A stretch of DNA of 64,000 bases from Albidovulum sp. (GTDB taxonomy: Bacteria; Pseudomonadota; Alphaproteobacteria; Rhodobacterales; Rhodobacteraceae): the NCBI GenBank assembly GCA_020637635.1, contig JACKKB010000003.1:62001-126000 (forward strand), in the 5' to 3' direction. Within the stretch, counting starts at the first letter, position 1. Every line of letters begins with the position of its first letter. The position numbers were made by a program, and so were the translations under genes. The notes beneath the pieces are model-generated. The model did no database searches. It saw nothing but the letters and a program-made list of their open reading frames with translations, and was not told the DNA's origin. Of this stretch, positions 35,513-44,944 are shown in pieces.

Positions 35513-37239
35513 ACCGGCAGACCCACGACAAAGCGCGCGCCGAGCGGCTCGGAGGTGAGGTCGGCATCGGTCGGGCGGATGTTCTCGGCCCAGATGACGC
35601 CGCCATGCGCCTCGACGATCTGCTTCGAGATCGCCAGGCCAAGCCCCGAATGCTCGCCGAACTGGCCGGGCGGACGTTCGGAGTAGAAGCGCTTGAAGAT
35701 CTTGGTGAGCGCCTGATCCGGGATGCCCGGCCCGGTATCCTCGACCACGATCAAGACCCGGTTCTCGCGCCGTCGGGTCCAGACCCTCACCGCATCGCCG
35801 TCCTGGCAGAACGAGATCGCGTTGGTGATGAGGTTCACGAAGACCTGCGCCAGCCGACCCTCAAGGCCCTGGATCATGATCGCTTCCGGCGGAAGGTCGG
35901 TGATGAAATCGACGCCCCTGCCGCGTGCCTCCTGGCCGAGATACTCGGTGATGTTCGAGAGCATCTTGACGAGATTGAAACTCTCTTCCTCTTCCTTCAC
36001 CAGCTCGCTGTCGAGCCGCGAGGCATTGGAGATATCGCTCACCAGACGGTCGAGCCGGCGAACGTCGTGTTCGATGACATCGAGAAGCTTGTCGCGCTGG
36101 TCCTCGCGCTTGGCGACGCGCAGCGTGCCCACGGCCGAGCGCAGGCTGGCCAGCGGGTTCTTGATCTCGTGGCTCACGTCGGCCGCGAACTGTTCGTTTC
36201 CCTCGATGCGTTCGTAAAGCGCCGAGACCATGCCGCGCATCGCCCCCGAAAGCCGCCCGATCTCGTCCGGGCGCGCCGTCAGGTCGGGGATGCGGACGCG
36301 GTTGGGACTCATCTTGCGGGCGTTCTTGTCGCGGCCAAGCTCGGCCGCCGCCGCCAGATCGGAAAGCGGGTTCGCGATCGTCGACGCCAGCACGAGGCTG
36401 AGCCCGATCGAGACGACGATGGCGATGACGAACATCTGCAGCACCTGCTCACGCTCGACCCGCACCAGATGGTCGATCTCGCCGGCAACCGAGGTCACCG
36501 CGACGGCGCCGACGACGGAGCGGTTGTGATGCACGGGCGTGACCACGGTAAAGACCGCCTCGCCGCTCGGGATCCGGTCGGTCCGCACCTGCGTCTCGCC
36601 CCCGAGCGCACCCGGCAGCAGGTCGCGCGCCGCATCGATGGTGTCCGCGGGTTCGGCCCGGTTCGAGGGCGCACCGAGCACGGCGGCAAGCCCGCCCCAG
36701 ACGCGGCTGAGAAGATCGGTGATCACGGTCGAACGACGGTCCTGCTGCAACCCGACAACGGCCTCGGGCGCGGGTTGTTCCTGCCCGACCGAGGTCGCGA
36801 CAAGCCGTTCGGTAGTGTCGAAGACGAAAAGCTTTGCACCTTCGGGCAGGACGATCTGCTGCACGGTGCCGCGCGCGTCGATCCCGTCGCCGGTCGCGAA
36901 ATTCACCGGCGCGCCACGCGGCATCTGCGCCTCGAAGACGTTTGCGATGATCCGCGCCTCGGAGACCAGCCCCGCCTCGCGCTGCAGCACGAGACTGTCG
37001 CGGAACGGGTTGAGATAGAGCACACCCGCCACCAGCACCACCATCGCCATCAGGTTGAAGGTGATGATCTTGCGCGCGAGCGGCGAGCGGTTGAGCGAGA
37101 TGAAGCCACGCCGTTCCCGGCCGGCCTTCAGCTCGGATTCGACCAGCCCCTCGGGCGCGGTCCAATCCTCGCCGAGCACGACGTCGGCGCGGCGGCGATC
37201 ACCCTGGCCGCGCAAATCGATCCTCGACGCGAGTGTCAT
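35509..37239 (-). CDS. chvG: Sensor histidine kinase ChvG (ExoS type)
   Basis: This 576-residue membrane kinase has two transmembrane segments (about 58-76 and 275-300) that border a periplasmic sensor domain, then a HAMP segment and DHp H-box EQFAADVSHEIKNPLASLRS. The ATPase has NLITNAISFC, VEDTGPGIPDQAL and SGLGLAISKQIVEAHGG. It pairs with ChvI; in related bacteria the pair controls envelope, exopolysaccharide and central metabolic genes, including pckA. The start overlaps the chvI stop (ATGA). Confidence 0.94.
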   Translation of the reverse strand: MTLASRIDLRGQGDRRRADVVLGEDWTAPEGLVESELKAGRERRGFISLNRSPLARKIITFNLMAMVVLVAGVLYLNPFRDSLVLQREAGLVSEARIIANVFEAQMPRGAPVNFATGDGIDARGTVQQIVLPEGAKLFVFDTTERLVATSVGQEQPAPEAVVGLQQDRRSTVITDLLSRVWGGLAAVLGAPSNRAEPADTIDAARDLLPGALGGETQVRTDRIPSGEAVFTVVTPVHHNRSVVGAVAVTSVAGEIDHLVRVEREQVLQMFVIAIVVSIGLSLVLASTIANPLSDLAAAAELGRDKNARKMSPNRVRIPDLTARPDEIGRLSGAMRGMVSALYERIEGNEQFAADVSHEIKNPLASLRSAVGTLRVAKREDQRDKLLDVIEHDVRRLDRLVSDISNASRLDSELVKEEEESFNLVKMLSNITEYLGQEARGRGVDFITDLPPEAIMIQGLEGRLAQVFVNLITNAISFCQDGDAVRVWTRRRENRVLIVVEDTGPGIPDQALTKIFKRFYSERPPGQFGEHSGLGLAISKQIVEAHGGVIWAENIRPTDADLTSEPLGARFVVGLPV

Positions 37240-37937
37240 TCTTCGTTGTAGCGATATCCGATGCCATAGAGTGTCTCGATGGCGGAGAAGTCGTCATCGA
37301 CCGTCCGCATCTTCTTTCTCAGGCGCTTGATGTGGCTGTCAATGGTGCGGTCGTCGACATAGACCTGATCGTCATAGGCGACATCCATGAGCTGGTCGCG
37401 GCTCTTGACGAAGCCCGGACGCTGCGCCAGCGCCTGCAGAAGCAGGAATTCGGTGACGGTCAACGCCACGTCCTTGCCCTTCCAGCTGACCGAGTGGCGG
37501 AGCGGATCCATCGTCAGCGCGCCGCGGGTCATGATCTTCGTCTCTTCGGTGGTCGCGACCTCGCCGCTTTCGATCGCCTCCTGCCGGCGCAGAAGCGCCC
37601 GGATCCGCTCGACCAGAAGCCGCTGCGAAAACGGCTTCTTCACATAGTCGTCGGCGCCCATCCTGAGACCCAGGACCTCGTCGATCTCATCGTCCTTCGA
37701 GGTCAGGAAGATCACCGGCATCGCGGTCTTCTGGCGCAGCCGCTGCAGAAGCTCCATCCCGTCCATTCGCGGCATCTTGATGTCCAGCACCGCCATGTCC
37801 GGCAGCCGTTTGTTGAAGGCGTCCAGCGCGGCCTGTCCGTCGTTGTAGGTCTCGACCTCGTAGCCTTCGGCTTCGAGCGTCATTGACACCGAGGTGAGAA
37901 TGTTCCGGTCATCGTCGACGAGCGCGATCCTCGACAT
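37236..37937 (-). CDS. chvI: Response regulator ChvI
   Basis: This 233-residue OmpR/PhoB-class regulator has the receiver domain SRIALVDDDRNILTSVSMTL, the phosphorylation Asp in AVLDIKMPRMDGMELL, FLTSKDDE and the conserved Lys in YVKKPFSQRLL. The winged-helix DNA-binding domain ends with TIDSHIKRLRKKM and YGIGYRYNEE. I prefer ATG 37937 because AAGGA lies eight bases before it; ATG 37943 would add two residues. It is the first gene of the operon and divergent from pckA. Confidence 0.94.
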   Translation of the reverse strand: MSRIALVDDDRNILTSVSMTLEAEGYEVETYNDGQAALDAFNKRLPDMAVLDIKMPRMDGMELLQRLRQKTAMPVIFLTSKDDEIDEVLGLRMGADDYVKKPFSQRLLVERIRALLRRQEAIESGEVATTEETKIMTRGALTMDPLRHSVSWKGKDVALTVTEFLLLQALAQRPGFVKSRDQLMDVAYDDQVYVDDRTIDSHIKRLRKKMRTVDDDFSAIETLYGIGYRYNEE

Positions 37938-38306
37938 GTTCATTTTCCTTGTTCTGCCCGAGATTTGCTTGTTTTTTCGGACATAATTCCTCTTCGCGCA
38001 GCGGGAAGCAACTGCTAAGTGCGAATCGCCCCGGCTGGGCGAATCAGCGCCGCAGATTTATTCCCGACATGACCAATTTGCCGCAGTCCCCGGCATAGTT
38101 GCCGGATCGGCGGCTGATCTCCGCCGTTTGGTTGCGCTAACGGCGAAATGATGGCGCTAAACTCAACCAATCGCTTCTGTTCGCTACTCGAAACGTCGTG
38201 TTATAGCACCCGCGTCGGCCTTTGGCGGCCGCCGGCGTGTGTCTGCCCATTTCGGGGCGTGTGGCGTGATTGCGCCGCCAAGCATTGGCTTCGGGAGAGC
38301 TTTCAG
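37938..38306. other. Intergenic control region between chvI and pckA (369 bp)
   Basis: This is the divergent control region for the ChvI-PTS operon and pckA. It contains AT-rich stretches such as ACATAATT near 37981 and GTTATAGC near 38200 that could form promoter -10 regions, but I cannot assign -35 elements or a ChvI site with confidence. No gene is apparent. An in-frame upstream extension of pckA exists but is rejected in favour of ATG 38307. Confidence 0.6.
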
Positions 38307-39905
38307 ATGACCAACGGACGGGTGAACCCCTCGCATCGATTGGAAGATCAAGGCATCGCGGGACTGGGGAACGTCTACTACAACTATCTCGAACCGGCAC
38401 TCGTGGAGGCGGCGGTGAAGCGCGGCGAGGGCACGCTTGGCAAGGGCGGGGCCTTCTACTGCACCACCGGAGCCCACACCGGTCGCTCTCCCAAGGACAA
38501 GTTCGTCGTCCGCACGGCCTCGGTCGAAGACACGATCTGGTGGGAAAACAACAAGCCGATGGCGCCCGATGCCTTTGACCGCCTCCACGCCGACATGCTG
38601 GCCCACATGAAGGGCCGCGACTATTTCGTGCAGGATCTCTATGCCGGCGCCGATCCAGAGCACCGGCTCGACGTGCGCGTGATCACCGAGCTTGCCTGGC
38701 ACGGCCTATTCACCCGCCACATGCTGCGCCGCCCGGCACGCGAGGAACTGAACGACTTCGTGCCCGAGTTCACGATCATCAACTGCCCGAGCTTCAGGGC
38801 CGATCCCGCGCGGCACGGCTGCCGCACAGAGACGGTGATCGCGCTCAACTTCGAAAGGAAGCTGATCCTGATCGGGAACACCGCCTATGCCGGCGAGAAC
38901 AAGAAGGGCGTTTTCACGCTCCTGAACTACATCCTGCCCGGCAAGGGCGTGATGGCGATGCATTGCTCGGCGAACCATGCGATCGGCAACCCTGACGACA
39001 CCGCCGTCTTTTTCGGCCTCTCCGGCACCGGCAAGACGACGCTCTCGGCCGACCCCTCGCGCACGCTGATCGGCGACGACGAACACGGCTGGTCCGACAC
39101 GGGCACATTCAACTTCGAGGGCGGCTGCTACGCCAAGACCATCAACCTGTCGAAGGAAGCCGAGCCCGAGATCTATGCCACCTGCTCGATGTTCGGCACC
39201 GTGATCGAGAACATGACCTTCGATGCCGAGACGCTGGAGCTCGACTTCGAGGACAACTCGATCACCGACAACATGCGCTGCGCCTATCCGCTGCCCTATA
39301 TCTCCAACGCCTCGGAAAGCTCGCTTGGCGGGCTGCCGAAGAACGTCATCATGCTGACCTGCGACGCCTATGGCGTTCTGCCGCCGATCGCGCGGCTGAC
39401 GCCGGCGCAGGCGATGTATCACTTCCTCTCGGGCTTCACCTCGAAGACCCCGGGCACCGAAGTGGGCGTCACGGAGCCGACACCGACCTTCTCGACCTGC
39501 TTCGGCGCCCCCTTCATGCCGCGCCGGCCCGAGGTCTACGGCAAGCTCCTCCAGGCCAGGATCCGCGAGGCCGGCGCCTCCTGCTGGCTCGTCAACACCG
39601 GCTGGACGGGCGGTGCCTACGGCGCCGGCAAGCGGATGCCGATCCGGGCAACGCGCGCGCTGCTGACGGCCGCGCTCGACGGCTCGCTCAACAAGGCGAC
39701 GTTCCGCAGGGATCCGAACTTCGGCTTTGAGGTGCCGGTCACGGCAAATGACGTCGATACCAAGCTCCTGGATCCGCGCCAGACCTGGGCCGACAAGGCC
39801 GCCTACGACGCGCAGGCCAAGAAGCTCGTGAACATGTTCGCGGACAACTTCGCGCAATACGTGCCTTTCATCGACGACGACGTGCGCGCCGCGGCGATCG
39901 GCTGA
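38307..39905 (+). CDS. pckA: Phosphoenolpyruvate carboxykinase (ATP)
   Basis: This 532-residue enzyme converts oxaloacetate to phosphoenolpyruvate for gluconeogenesis. It has the kinase Walker A GLSGTGKTTLSADPSR, the metal-binding DDEHGWSD, and SCWLVNTGWTGGAYGAGKRMPI, typical of ATP-PckA. GGGAGAGC precedes ATG 38307. In Sinorhizobium/Agrobacterium, pckA is adjacent to chvI and responds to this two-component system, so similar control is likely. Confidence 0.97.
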   Translation: MTNGRVNPSHRLEDQGIAGLGNVYYNYLEPALVEAAVKRGEGTLGKGGAFYCTTGAHTGRSPKDKFVVRTASVEDTIWWENNKPMAPDAFDRLHADMLAHMKGRDYFVQDLYAGADPEHRLDVRVITELAWHGLFTRHMLRRPAREELNDFVPEFTIINCPSFRADPARHGCRTETVIALNFERKLILIGNTAYAGENKKGVFTLLNYILPGKGVMAMHCSANHAIGNPDDTAVFFGLSGTGKTTLSADPSRTLIGDDEHGWSDTGTFNFEGGCYAKTINLSKEAEPEIYATCSMFGTVIENMTFDAETLELDFEDNSITDNMRCAYPLPYISNASESSLGGLPKNVIMLTCDAYGVLPPIARLTPAQAMYHFLSGFTSKTPGTEVGVTEPTPTFSTCFGAPFMPRRPEVYGKLLQARIREAGASCWLVNTGWTGGAYGAGKRMPIRATRALLTAALDGSLNKATFRRDPNFGFEVPVTANDVDTKLLDPRQTWADKAAYDAQAKKLVNMFADNFAQYVPFIDDDVRAAAIG

Positions 39906-39937
39906 CCCCGCCGCCAGCCCTCGGTCAGCGATCGGAC

Positions 39938-39960
39938 GGGCCGCCTTCGGGCGGTCCTTT
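39938..39960 (+). terminator. Intrinsic terminator after pckA
   Basis: GGGCCGCC (39938-39945) pairs with GGCGGTCC (39950-39957) around a stable TTCG tetraloop, followed by TTT. It lies about 33 bases after pckA. Confidence 0.85.
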
Positions 39961-39964
39961 CGCC

Positions 39965-40729
39965 TCAGAGCGTCAGGGCGCGGCGCACGAGATTGAGGCC
40001 CGAGAGCGCCAGGAGGACCAGTGTCCAGCGGCGGAACCGCGCGGGATCGAGCCGGTCCTGCATGCGAAAGCCCGCCCAGAGCCCGAGAACAGCGGGCACC
40101 ACCATGACCGCCGAGGCCGGCAACGTCTCTGCGTTCAGGACACCCGACTGCAGATGCGCGCCACTCAGAACCACGGCACCGATCAGGAAGACGACACCCT
40201 GCACCCGCACGGTCTCTTTCTTTTCGGCACCGATCGAGATCAGGTAGACGATGAGCGGCGGGCCCCAGATCCCCGAAACCCCGCCGTAGAGCCCGCCGAT
40301 GATGCCGAGAACCGCCTCGACGCGGGCGCGATGCTCGATCCTGATCGCCATGCTGCGGCCCGCCAGCTGCCAGAGTGCGAAGCCGAGGATCGGCGCCCCG
40401 AGGATGAAATACATCACGCCCTGCGGAATCACGGTGACGAACTGTGCCGAGACGATGAGGAAGAGAACCACCATCGAGATGTGCAGCCGGTAGCGCCTGG
40501 TGCTGTCCCAGGCCGCCCGCCAACCCTGCCGGAAGGCCTGCGCGAGGTTCGTGACCAGCGTCGGCAGGATAAGAAGCGCCAGCGCCGTCTCCTTGGGCAG
40601 GAAGGACCCGAAGGCCGAGATCATGATCATCGGCATCGCGAAGCCCACCGCCCCCTTCACGAAACCCGCGAAGAGCGTAACGCCGGCTGCAAGCGCCAGT
40701 TCCCAGAGTTCGAGACCGAACATGCCCAC
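39965..40729 (-). CDS. TauE/SafE family membrane permease
   Basis: This 254-residue protein has eight or so hydrophobic segments and the family signature GFVKGAVGFAMPMIMI near the N-terminus, with a repeated second half GIIGGLYGGVSGIWGPPLIV. Members export sulfite, sulfoacetate or related organosulfur anions, or import others, so direction and substrate are not fixed. It converges with pckA. Neighbouring genes give no sulfur-metabolism context. Confidence 0.88.
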   Translation of the reverse strand: MGMFGLELWELALAAGVTLFAGFVKGAVGFAMPMIMISAFGSFLPKETALALLILPTLVTNLAQAFRQGWRAAWDSTRRYRLHISMVVLFLIVSAQFVTVIPQGVMYFILGAPILGFALWQLAGRSMAIRIEHRARVEAVLGIIGGLYGGVSGIWGPPLIVYLISIGAEKKETVRVQGVVFLIGAVVLSGAHLQSGVLNAETLPASAVMVVPAVLGLWAGFRMQDRLDPARFRRWTLVLLALSGLNLVRRALTL

Positions 40730-40880
40730 CTCCTCCGGCGGACTTACAGCGGCGCGACGGGAAAGGGCAGCACCAATTTCATCGCGACATTTTCAGTCGG
40801 ACCCGCCACTGGAAACGAATGAATATTGCGCTGCGAGTGCAAAGAGCCTAAGACGATGCGGCTGCAGAAAGGACCGATTC

Positions 40881-42554
40881 ATGGCGCATGACGGAGCTGA
40901 CATCACGACTTCACCGCATCTCCCCGATCTGACGACCCTGACCGCGGCCGCGGCGGGCGTCGTGGCCGGACTGGTGGCCGAGGCGCGCGAGGCCCTGCGC
41001 GAGCGCGTCACCCGGGAAGGCCGCGTCTCGGCCGCCCTCGTCGAGAGCCATCAGCACGCCGCCCATGCCCTTTCCTGGCTCACCACCTATGGCGAGGCGC
41101 TGACCCAGATGCACGCCTGGGCCGGGCGCCTCACGGAAGCCGGCTCGTTTGGCGAGATGGAGGGCCTGCTGCTGCAGATCGGCTTTGGCGAATACCTGGC
41201 CCAGATTGCGGGCGGCATCCCGATGAGCCAGGGAGAGATGGCGCGGCTTTCCGACCTCGGCCTCGGCTGGGTTCCCGAAGGCGCCGCCGCGACGCTGATC
41301 GCGAACGGCAACTCGCCCTTGGCAAGGGCGCGGCTCGTCGCGCTCATGCGCGAGAACCATGGCCGCGCCACGTTCGGCGCGACCGGGCTCGACGACGACC
41401 TCGAGATGATCCGCGACCAGTTCCGCCGCTATGCCGAGGACCGCGTCGTGCCGAACGCCCACGACTGGCACCTGAAGGACGAGCTTATCCCGATGGAGAT
41501 CATCGCGGAACTGGCCGAGCTCGGCGTCTTCGGCCTGACCATCCCCGAGGAATTCGGCGGCCTCGGCCTCTCCAAGGCCTCCATGGTCGTTGTCAGCGAG
41601 GAACTGTCGCGCGGCTATATCGGCGTCGGCAGCCTCGGCACCCGTTCCGAGATCGCGGCGGAGCTGATCCTCTGCGGCGGCACGCCCGAGCAGAAGGCGC
41701 AGTGGCTGCCAAGGCTTGCGAGCGGCGAGATCCTGCCCACCGCCGTCTTCACCGAACCGAATACCGGTTCCGACCTCGGCTCCCTCCGCACCCGCGCGGC
41801 GAGGGTGGGCGACGACTGGGAGATCACCGGCAACAAGACCTGGATCACCCATGCCGCCCGCACCCATGTGATGACGCTTCTCGCGCGCACCGATCCCGCG
41901 ACGACCGACTATCGCGGCCTCTCGATGTTCCTCGCCGAAAAGACCCCCGGCACCGATGCGGCGCCCTTCCCCACCCCCGGCATGACCGGCGGCGAGATCG
42001 AGGTTCTGGGTTACCGCGGCATGAAGGAATACGAGCTCGGCTTCGACGGCTTCAAGGTGAAGGGCGCGAACCTTCTAGGCGGCGTGCCCGGACAGGGCTT
42101 CAAGCAGCTCATGCAGACTTTCGAAAGCGCCCGCATCCAGACGGCCGCCCGCGCCATCGGAGTGGCCCAGTCGGCGCTGGAAACCGGCATGAAATACGCC
42201 GAGGACCGCAAGCAGTTCGGGCGCAGCCTCATCGACTTCCCGCGCGTTGCCGACAAGCTCGCGATGATGGCGGTCGAGATCATGATCGCCCGCCAGCTGA
42301 CCTACCATTCCGCCTGGCAGAAGGACCACGACAAGCGCTGCGATCTGGAAGCCGGAATGGCCAAGCTGCTTGGCGCGCGCGTCGCCTGGGCGGCGGCCGA
42401 CAACGCGCTGCAGATCCACGGCGGCAACGGTTTCGCGCTGGAGTACCAGATCAGCCGCATCCTCTGCGATGCCCGCATCCTCAACATCTTCGAGGGCGCG
42501 GCCGAGATTCAGGCCCAGGTCATCGCGCGCCGCCTTCTCGACGGCGCGACCTAG
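40881..42554 (+). CDS. mcd: Methylsuccinyl-CoA dehydrogenase-type acyl-CoA dehydrogenase
   Basis: This 557-residue flavoprotein has a long N-terminal extension of about 150 residues (with GLLLQIGFGEYLAQIAGGIPM) ahead of a full acyl-CoA dehydrogenase core: AELAELGVFGLTIPEEFGGLG, TAVFTEPNTGSDLGSL, ALQIHGGNGFALEYQ and IFEGAAEIQAQVI. The extension and length are characteristic of Mcd, which oxidises (2S)-methylsuccinyl-CoA to mesaconyl-CoA in the ethylmalonyl-CoA pathway for acetate assimilation. ATG 40881 follows AAAGGA. Other pathway genes (ccr, ecm) are not in the window; ETF, its electron acceptor, is at 28.8-30.5 kb. Confidence 0.85.
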   Translation: MAHDGADITTSPHLPDLTTLTAAAAGVVAGLVAEAREALRERVTREGRVSAALVESHQHAAHALSWLTTYGEALTQMHAWAGRLTEAGSFGEMEGLLLQIGFGEYLAQIAGGIPMSQGEMARLSDLGLGWVPEGAAATLIANGNSPLARARLVALMRENHGRATFGATGLDDDLEMIRDQFRRYAEDRVVPNAHDWHLKDELIPMEIIAELAELGVFGLTIPEEFGGLGLSKASMVVVSEELSRGYIGVGSLGTRSEIAAELILCGGTPEQKAQWLPRLASGEILPTAVFTEPNTGSDLGSLRTRAARVGDDWEITGNKTWITHAARTHVMTLLARTDPATTDYRGLSMFLAEKTPGTDAAPFPTPGMTGGEIEVLGYRGMKEYELGFDGFKVKGANLLGGVPGQGFKQLMQTFESARIQTAARAIGVAQSALETGMKYAEDRKQFGRSLIDFPRVADKLAMMAVEIMIARQLTYHSAWQKDHDKRCDLEAGMAKLLGARVAWAAADNALQIHGGNGFALEYQISRILCDARILNIFEGAAEIQAQVIARRLLDGAT

Positions 42555-43846
42555 CGCGAGACGGCACGCCTCCGCGACAGAGGCTCGGCGGCGGTTTGCA
42601 TCCGCGACGGGGGCTCGTCCGATGGCGCGGCGGCCCCTTCGGGCCGCGCTCGCCGTTCACCCGTCCTCGGATGCATGCGCCCCGCGACAACGGCCATCGC
42701 GGCAAGCCCGCTCGCACAGGCGACGAAGACGCCTGCGACAGGGCTGACCAGAAGCACCAGCCACGAGACGCCGGGCGTCAGGATCCCCGAGACATCGCGG
42801 AAACTCGAATAGACCGCCGACATCTCCGTTCGTTCGGCCGGCCTGACCGCCATCAGGAAGGGCAGCCCGCCGAATGTATCGAGCATGACCAGAAAGACCG
42901 ACCCGAGTAAGAGCGCGATAACCGCGACCGGCGGCCAGATCTCGCCGAACCCGGCCATCGCGAAGCAGAAGGCGGCACAGGCAAAGGCCGCCCGGATCGC
43001 CCGGCGGAGCCCCCGGACCCGCATCCAGCGCATGATGAAGGGGGCCGTAAGAAGCAGCGCGTTCGAGACCGAGAACGCCACGCTCGCGACCCGGTCGCCG
43101 AGCCCGGCCTGGATGCAGAAGATCGGCAGGTAGACGACATAGACCCACCAGCCCGACGATCGGAGGACGGCAAAGAGCCAGCCCGAGATGAGCCGCGGCT
43201 GCCGGAAGAAGCGGCCGAGATAGGCCAGCGGATTGGGCGCCGGCGCGCGGGCCCGCACGATCAGCTTGCCGTTGCCCAGACGCAGGAACCAGAAGGTTCC
43301 CAGAAGCAGCGCCGCAATGCCGATCGCGATGATGAATGGAAGCTCGGGCCACCACTTCCACAAGAACACCCCGGCCATCGGACCGACCGCCCAGCTGACA
43401 CCGCTGTAGAGCAGCTTCTGCGTCTCGACCTGCCCGAGATCGTGCCTCGCGATGTAGTCCATCACATAGGCGTTGGTGCAGATGAAGACCGTGACGGTCG
43501 CGAAATTGGTCAGCAAAAGCGCCACCGGCGCGAGCGCGCCGCCCTGCATGGCCAGCGTGGCGCCCACGACATAGAGCGCCGCGCCGAGCGTATAGGCCCA
43601 GCGGCGCGGCAGGCGGCGGTTCAGCCAGGGCACCATCAGCCCCCAGCTGAGCGACGCGATTCCCAGCAGGAAGTAGACCAGGCTCACCTTCGCGGCGCTT
43701 TCACCCATCGCCTGATAGATGACGAGCGGCCAGACCGAGACGAGCATCCCGCGCAGGGATGCCTCGATCCCGGCGAGGACTGCGAACCCCCTGACCCCGG
43801 GCGTCGGGGCATGGCGCAGGAACTCGGGAATGTTTCGGCTGAGCAT
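42551..43846 (-). CDS. MFS transporter
   Basis: This 431-residue protein has about 12 hydrophobic segments in two halves, with a long charged cytoplasmic C-terminal tail (RMHPRTGERRARPEG onward). It lacks a recognisable substrate motif. ATG 43846 (MLSRNIPEFL) follows AGGAGGA, a near-perfect ribosome-binding site. The gene is convergent with mcd, overlapping it by four bases at the stop codons. The substrate is unknown. Confidence 0.85.
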   Translation of the reverse strand: MLSRNIPEFLRHAPTPGVRGFAVLAGIEASLRGMLVSVWPLVIYQAMGESAAKVSLVYFLLGIASLSWGLMVPWLNRRLPRRWAYTLGAALYVVGATLAMQGGALAPVALLLTNFATVTVFICTNAYVMDYIARHDLGQVETQKLLYSGVSWAVGPMAGVFLWKWWPELPFIIAIGIAALLLGTFWFLRLGNGKLIVRARAPAPNPLAYLGRFFRQPRLISGWLFAVLRSSGWWVYVVYLPIFCIQAGLGDRVASVAFSVSNALLLTAPFIMRWMRVRGLRRAIRAAFACAAFCFAMAGFGEIWPPVAVIALLLGSVFLVMLDTFGGLPFLMAVRPAERTEMSAVYSSFRDVSGILTPGVSWLVLLVSPVAGVFVACASGLAAMAVVAGRMHPRTGERRARPEGAAAPSDEPPSRMQTAAEPLSRRRAVSR

Positions 43847-44141
43847 CGGATCCTCCTGCCTCAAATGGGCCACTTGACGGGCCCCGGTCGCGACGGTTTC
43901 CGACCGGCGATGTCGCTTTGCCGCCCAATCCGTGATCGACCGGCCCCGCGCCCGCCTCACGATCCCGCCATGCGCCGATCCGCTACCCGCGTCTTGCCCC
44001 TCGCCGCGCTGCCGGCATGGCCTGCCCCGGGATGGACGCCGAAGCCGCCTTGCCCGTAGCTCCCGGCGCGGTCCGGCAAGCCACGCTCGAAGACGGGGCA
44101 CCGGTGCCGGGTGGCGGCGGGCAGCGGCTCGTCATCGTGCC
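43847..44141. other. Intergenic region between MFS gene and recO (295 bp)
   Basis: I cannot support a gene here. On the plus strand, ATG 43970 begins a basic then hydrophobic peptide (MRRSATRVLPLAALPAW) that ends after 29 codons, while another frame from 44017 (MACPGMDAEAALPVAPGAV) looks like a mature exported segment and runs on into recO. The two may be one small exported protein broken by a frameshift, or chance. Confidence 0.35.
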
Positions 44142-44864
44142 TCAGCCCCGACGCGACAACAGATCGACAAGCCGCCGCCGCGCCTCGGGCAACGGGCGAC
44201 CGCGCAGGTCATGGGCAAGCCGGGTTTCGAGGAAGTACCCCGTGGTCGCCAGCCCTGCCGCCAGCTCGCCCGGCGCGGCGGGCCCCCGACCAAGCAGGCA
44301 GGCCGGCAAGGGCAGGAGCCGGTCGACCCACGCGCCCGCCGCCCCGCGCGCCACCGCACGGCCTGTTCTGGGACTGACATAGGCGAGATCGTCGCGCGCA
44401 CCGCTGACGGCACAACTGTCGAGATCGAGCCCGTAGCCAAGCTCCTCGAGCAGCAGCAGTTCCCAGCGCAGATAGGCAAGCGGCCAGTCCACCCCCGCCC
44501 CGAGCCCGTCGAGAAGCGCCACGGACGCCTCGTAGAGCGCAGCATGCGGCTCGCGTTCGGGCAGACAGAAATGCAGAAGCGCGGTGACGGCGTTCAGCGC
44601 CGCGAGTGCGCCGCGCTCGCCCATCAGCCCCGCGCGCGACCTGAGGGGCTCGACCGAAAAGGTGCCGATATGCTCTTCGAGCCGGCCGCGCCAGGTGACG
44701 TCGAGCTGGGCGCCGGGCTGCAGGAGCGGCGCGAGACGGCGCGATGCGCCGCCCCGGACGACCCCGGCATGGCGACCATGGTCGCGGGTTAAGACCTCGA
44801 TGATCGCGGCGCTCTCGCCATGCGTCCTGAAGGCGATCAGCGCTCCCTCGTCCCGCCACTCCAT
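44142..44864 (-). CDS. recO: DNA repair protein RecO
   Basis: This 240-residue protein has the N-terminal OB-fold (EWRDEGALIAFRTHGESAAIIEVLTRDHG) and the helical C-terminal domain (YEASVALLDGLGAGVDWPLAYLRWELLLLEELGYGLDL) typical of RecO, which helps RecR load RecA on gaps via SSB. The Zn-binding Cys cluster of some RecO proteins is absent, as is common in this group. It is the last gene in the lepB-rnc-era-DUF1491-recO direction. Confidence 0.93.
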   Translation of the reverse strand: MEWRDEGALIAFRTHGESAAIIEVLTRDHGRHAGVVRGGASRRLAPLLQPGAQLDVTWRGRLEEHIGTFSVEPLRSRAGLMGERGALAALNAVTALLHFCLPEREPHAALYEASVALLDGLGAGVDWPLAYLRWELLLLEELGYGLDLDSCAVSGARDDLAYVSPRTGRAVARGAAGAWVDRLLPLPACLLGRGPAAPGELAAGLATTGYFLETRLAHDLRGRPLPEARRRLVDLLSRRG

Positions 44865-44944
44865 GCCCGCTCCGGCCCAGCCCGCCCCGATGCCGGACTA
44901 TCCGGGGGCGGCGGCGGAAAGTCCAGCCGCGCGCGCTGCGGAGG

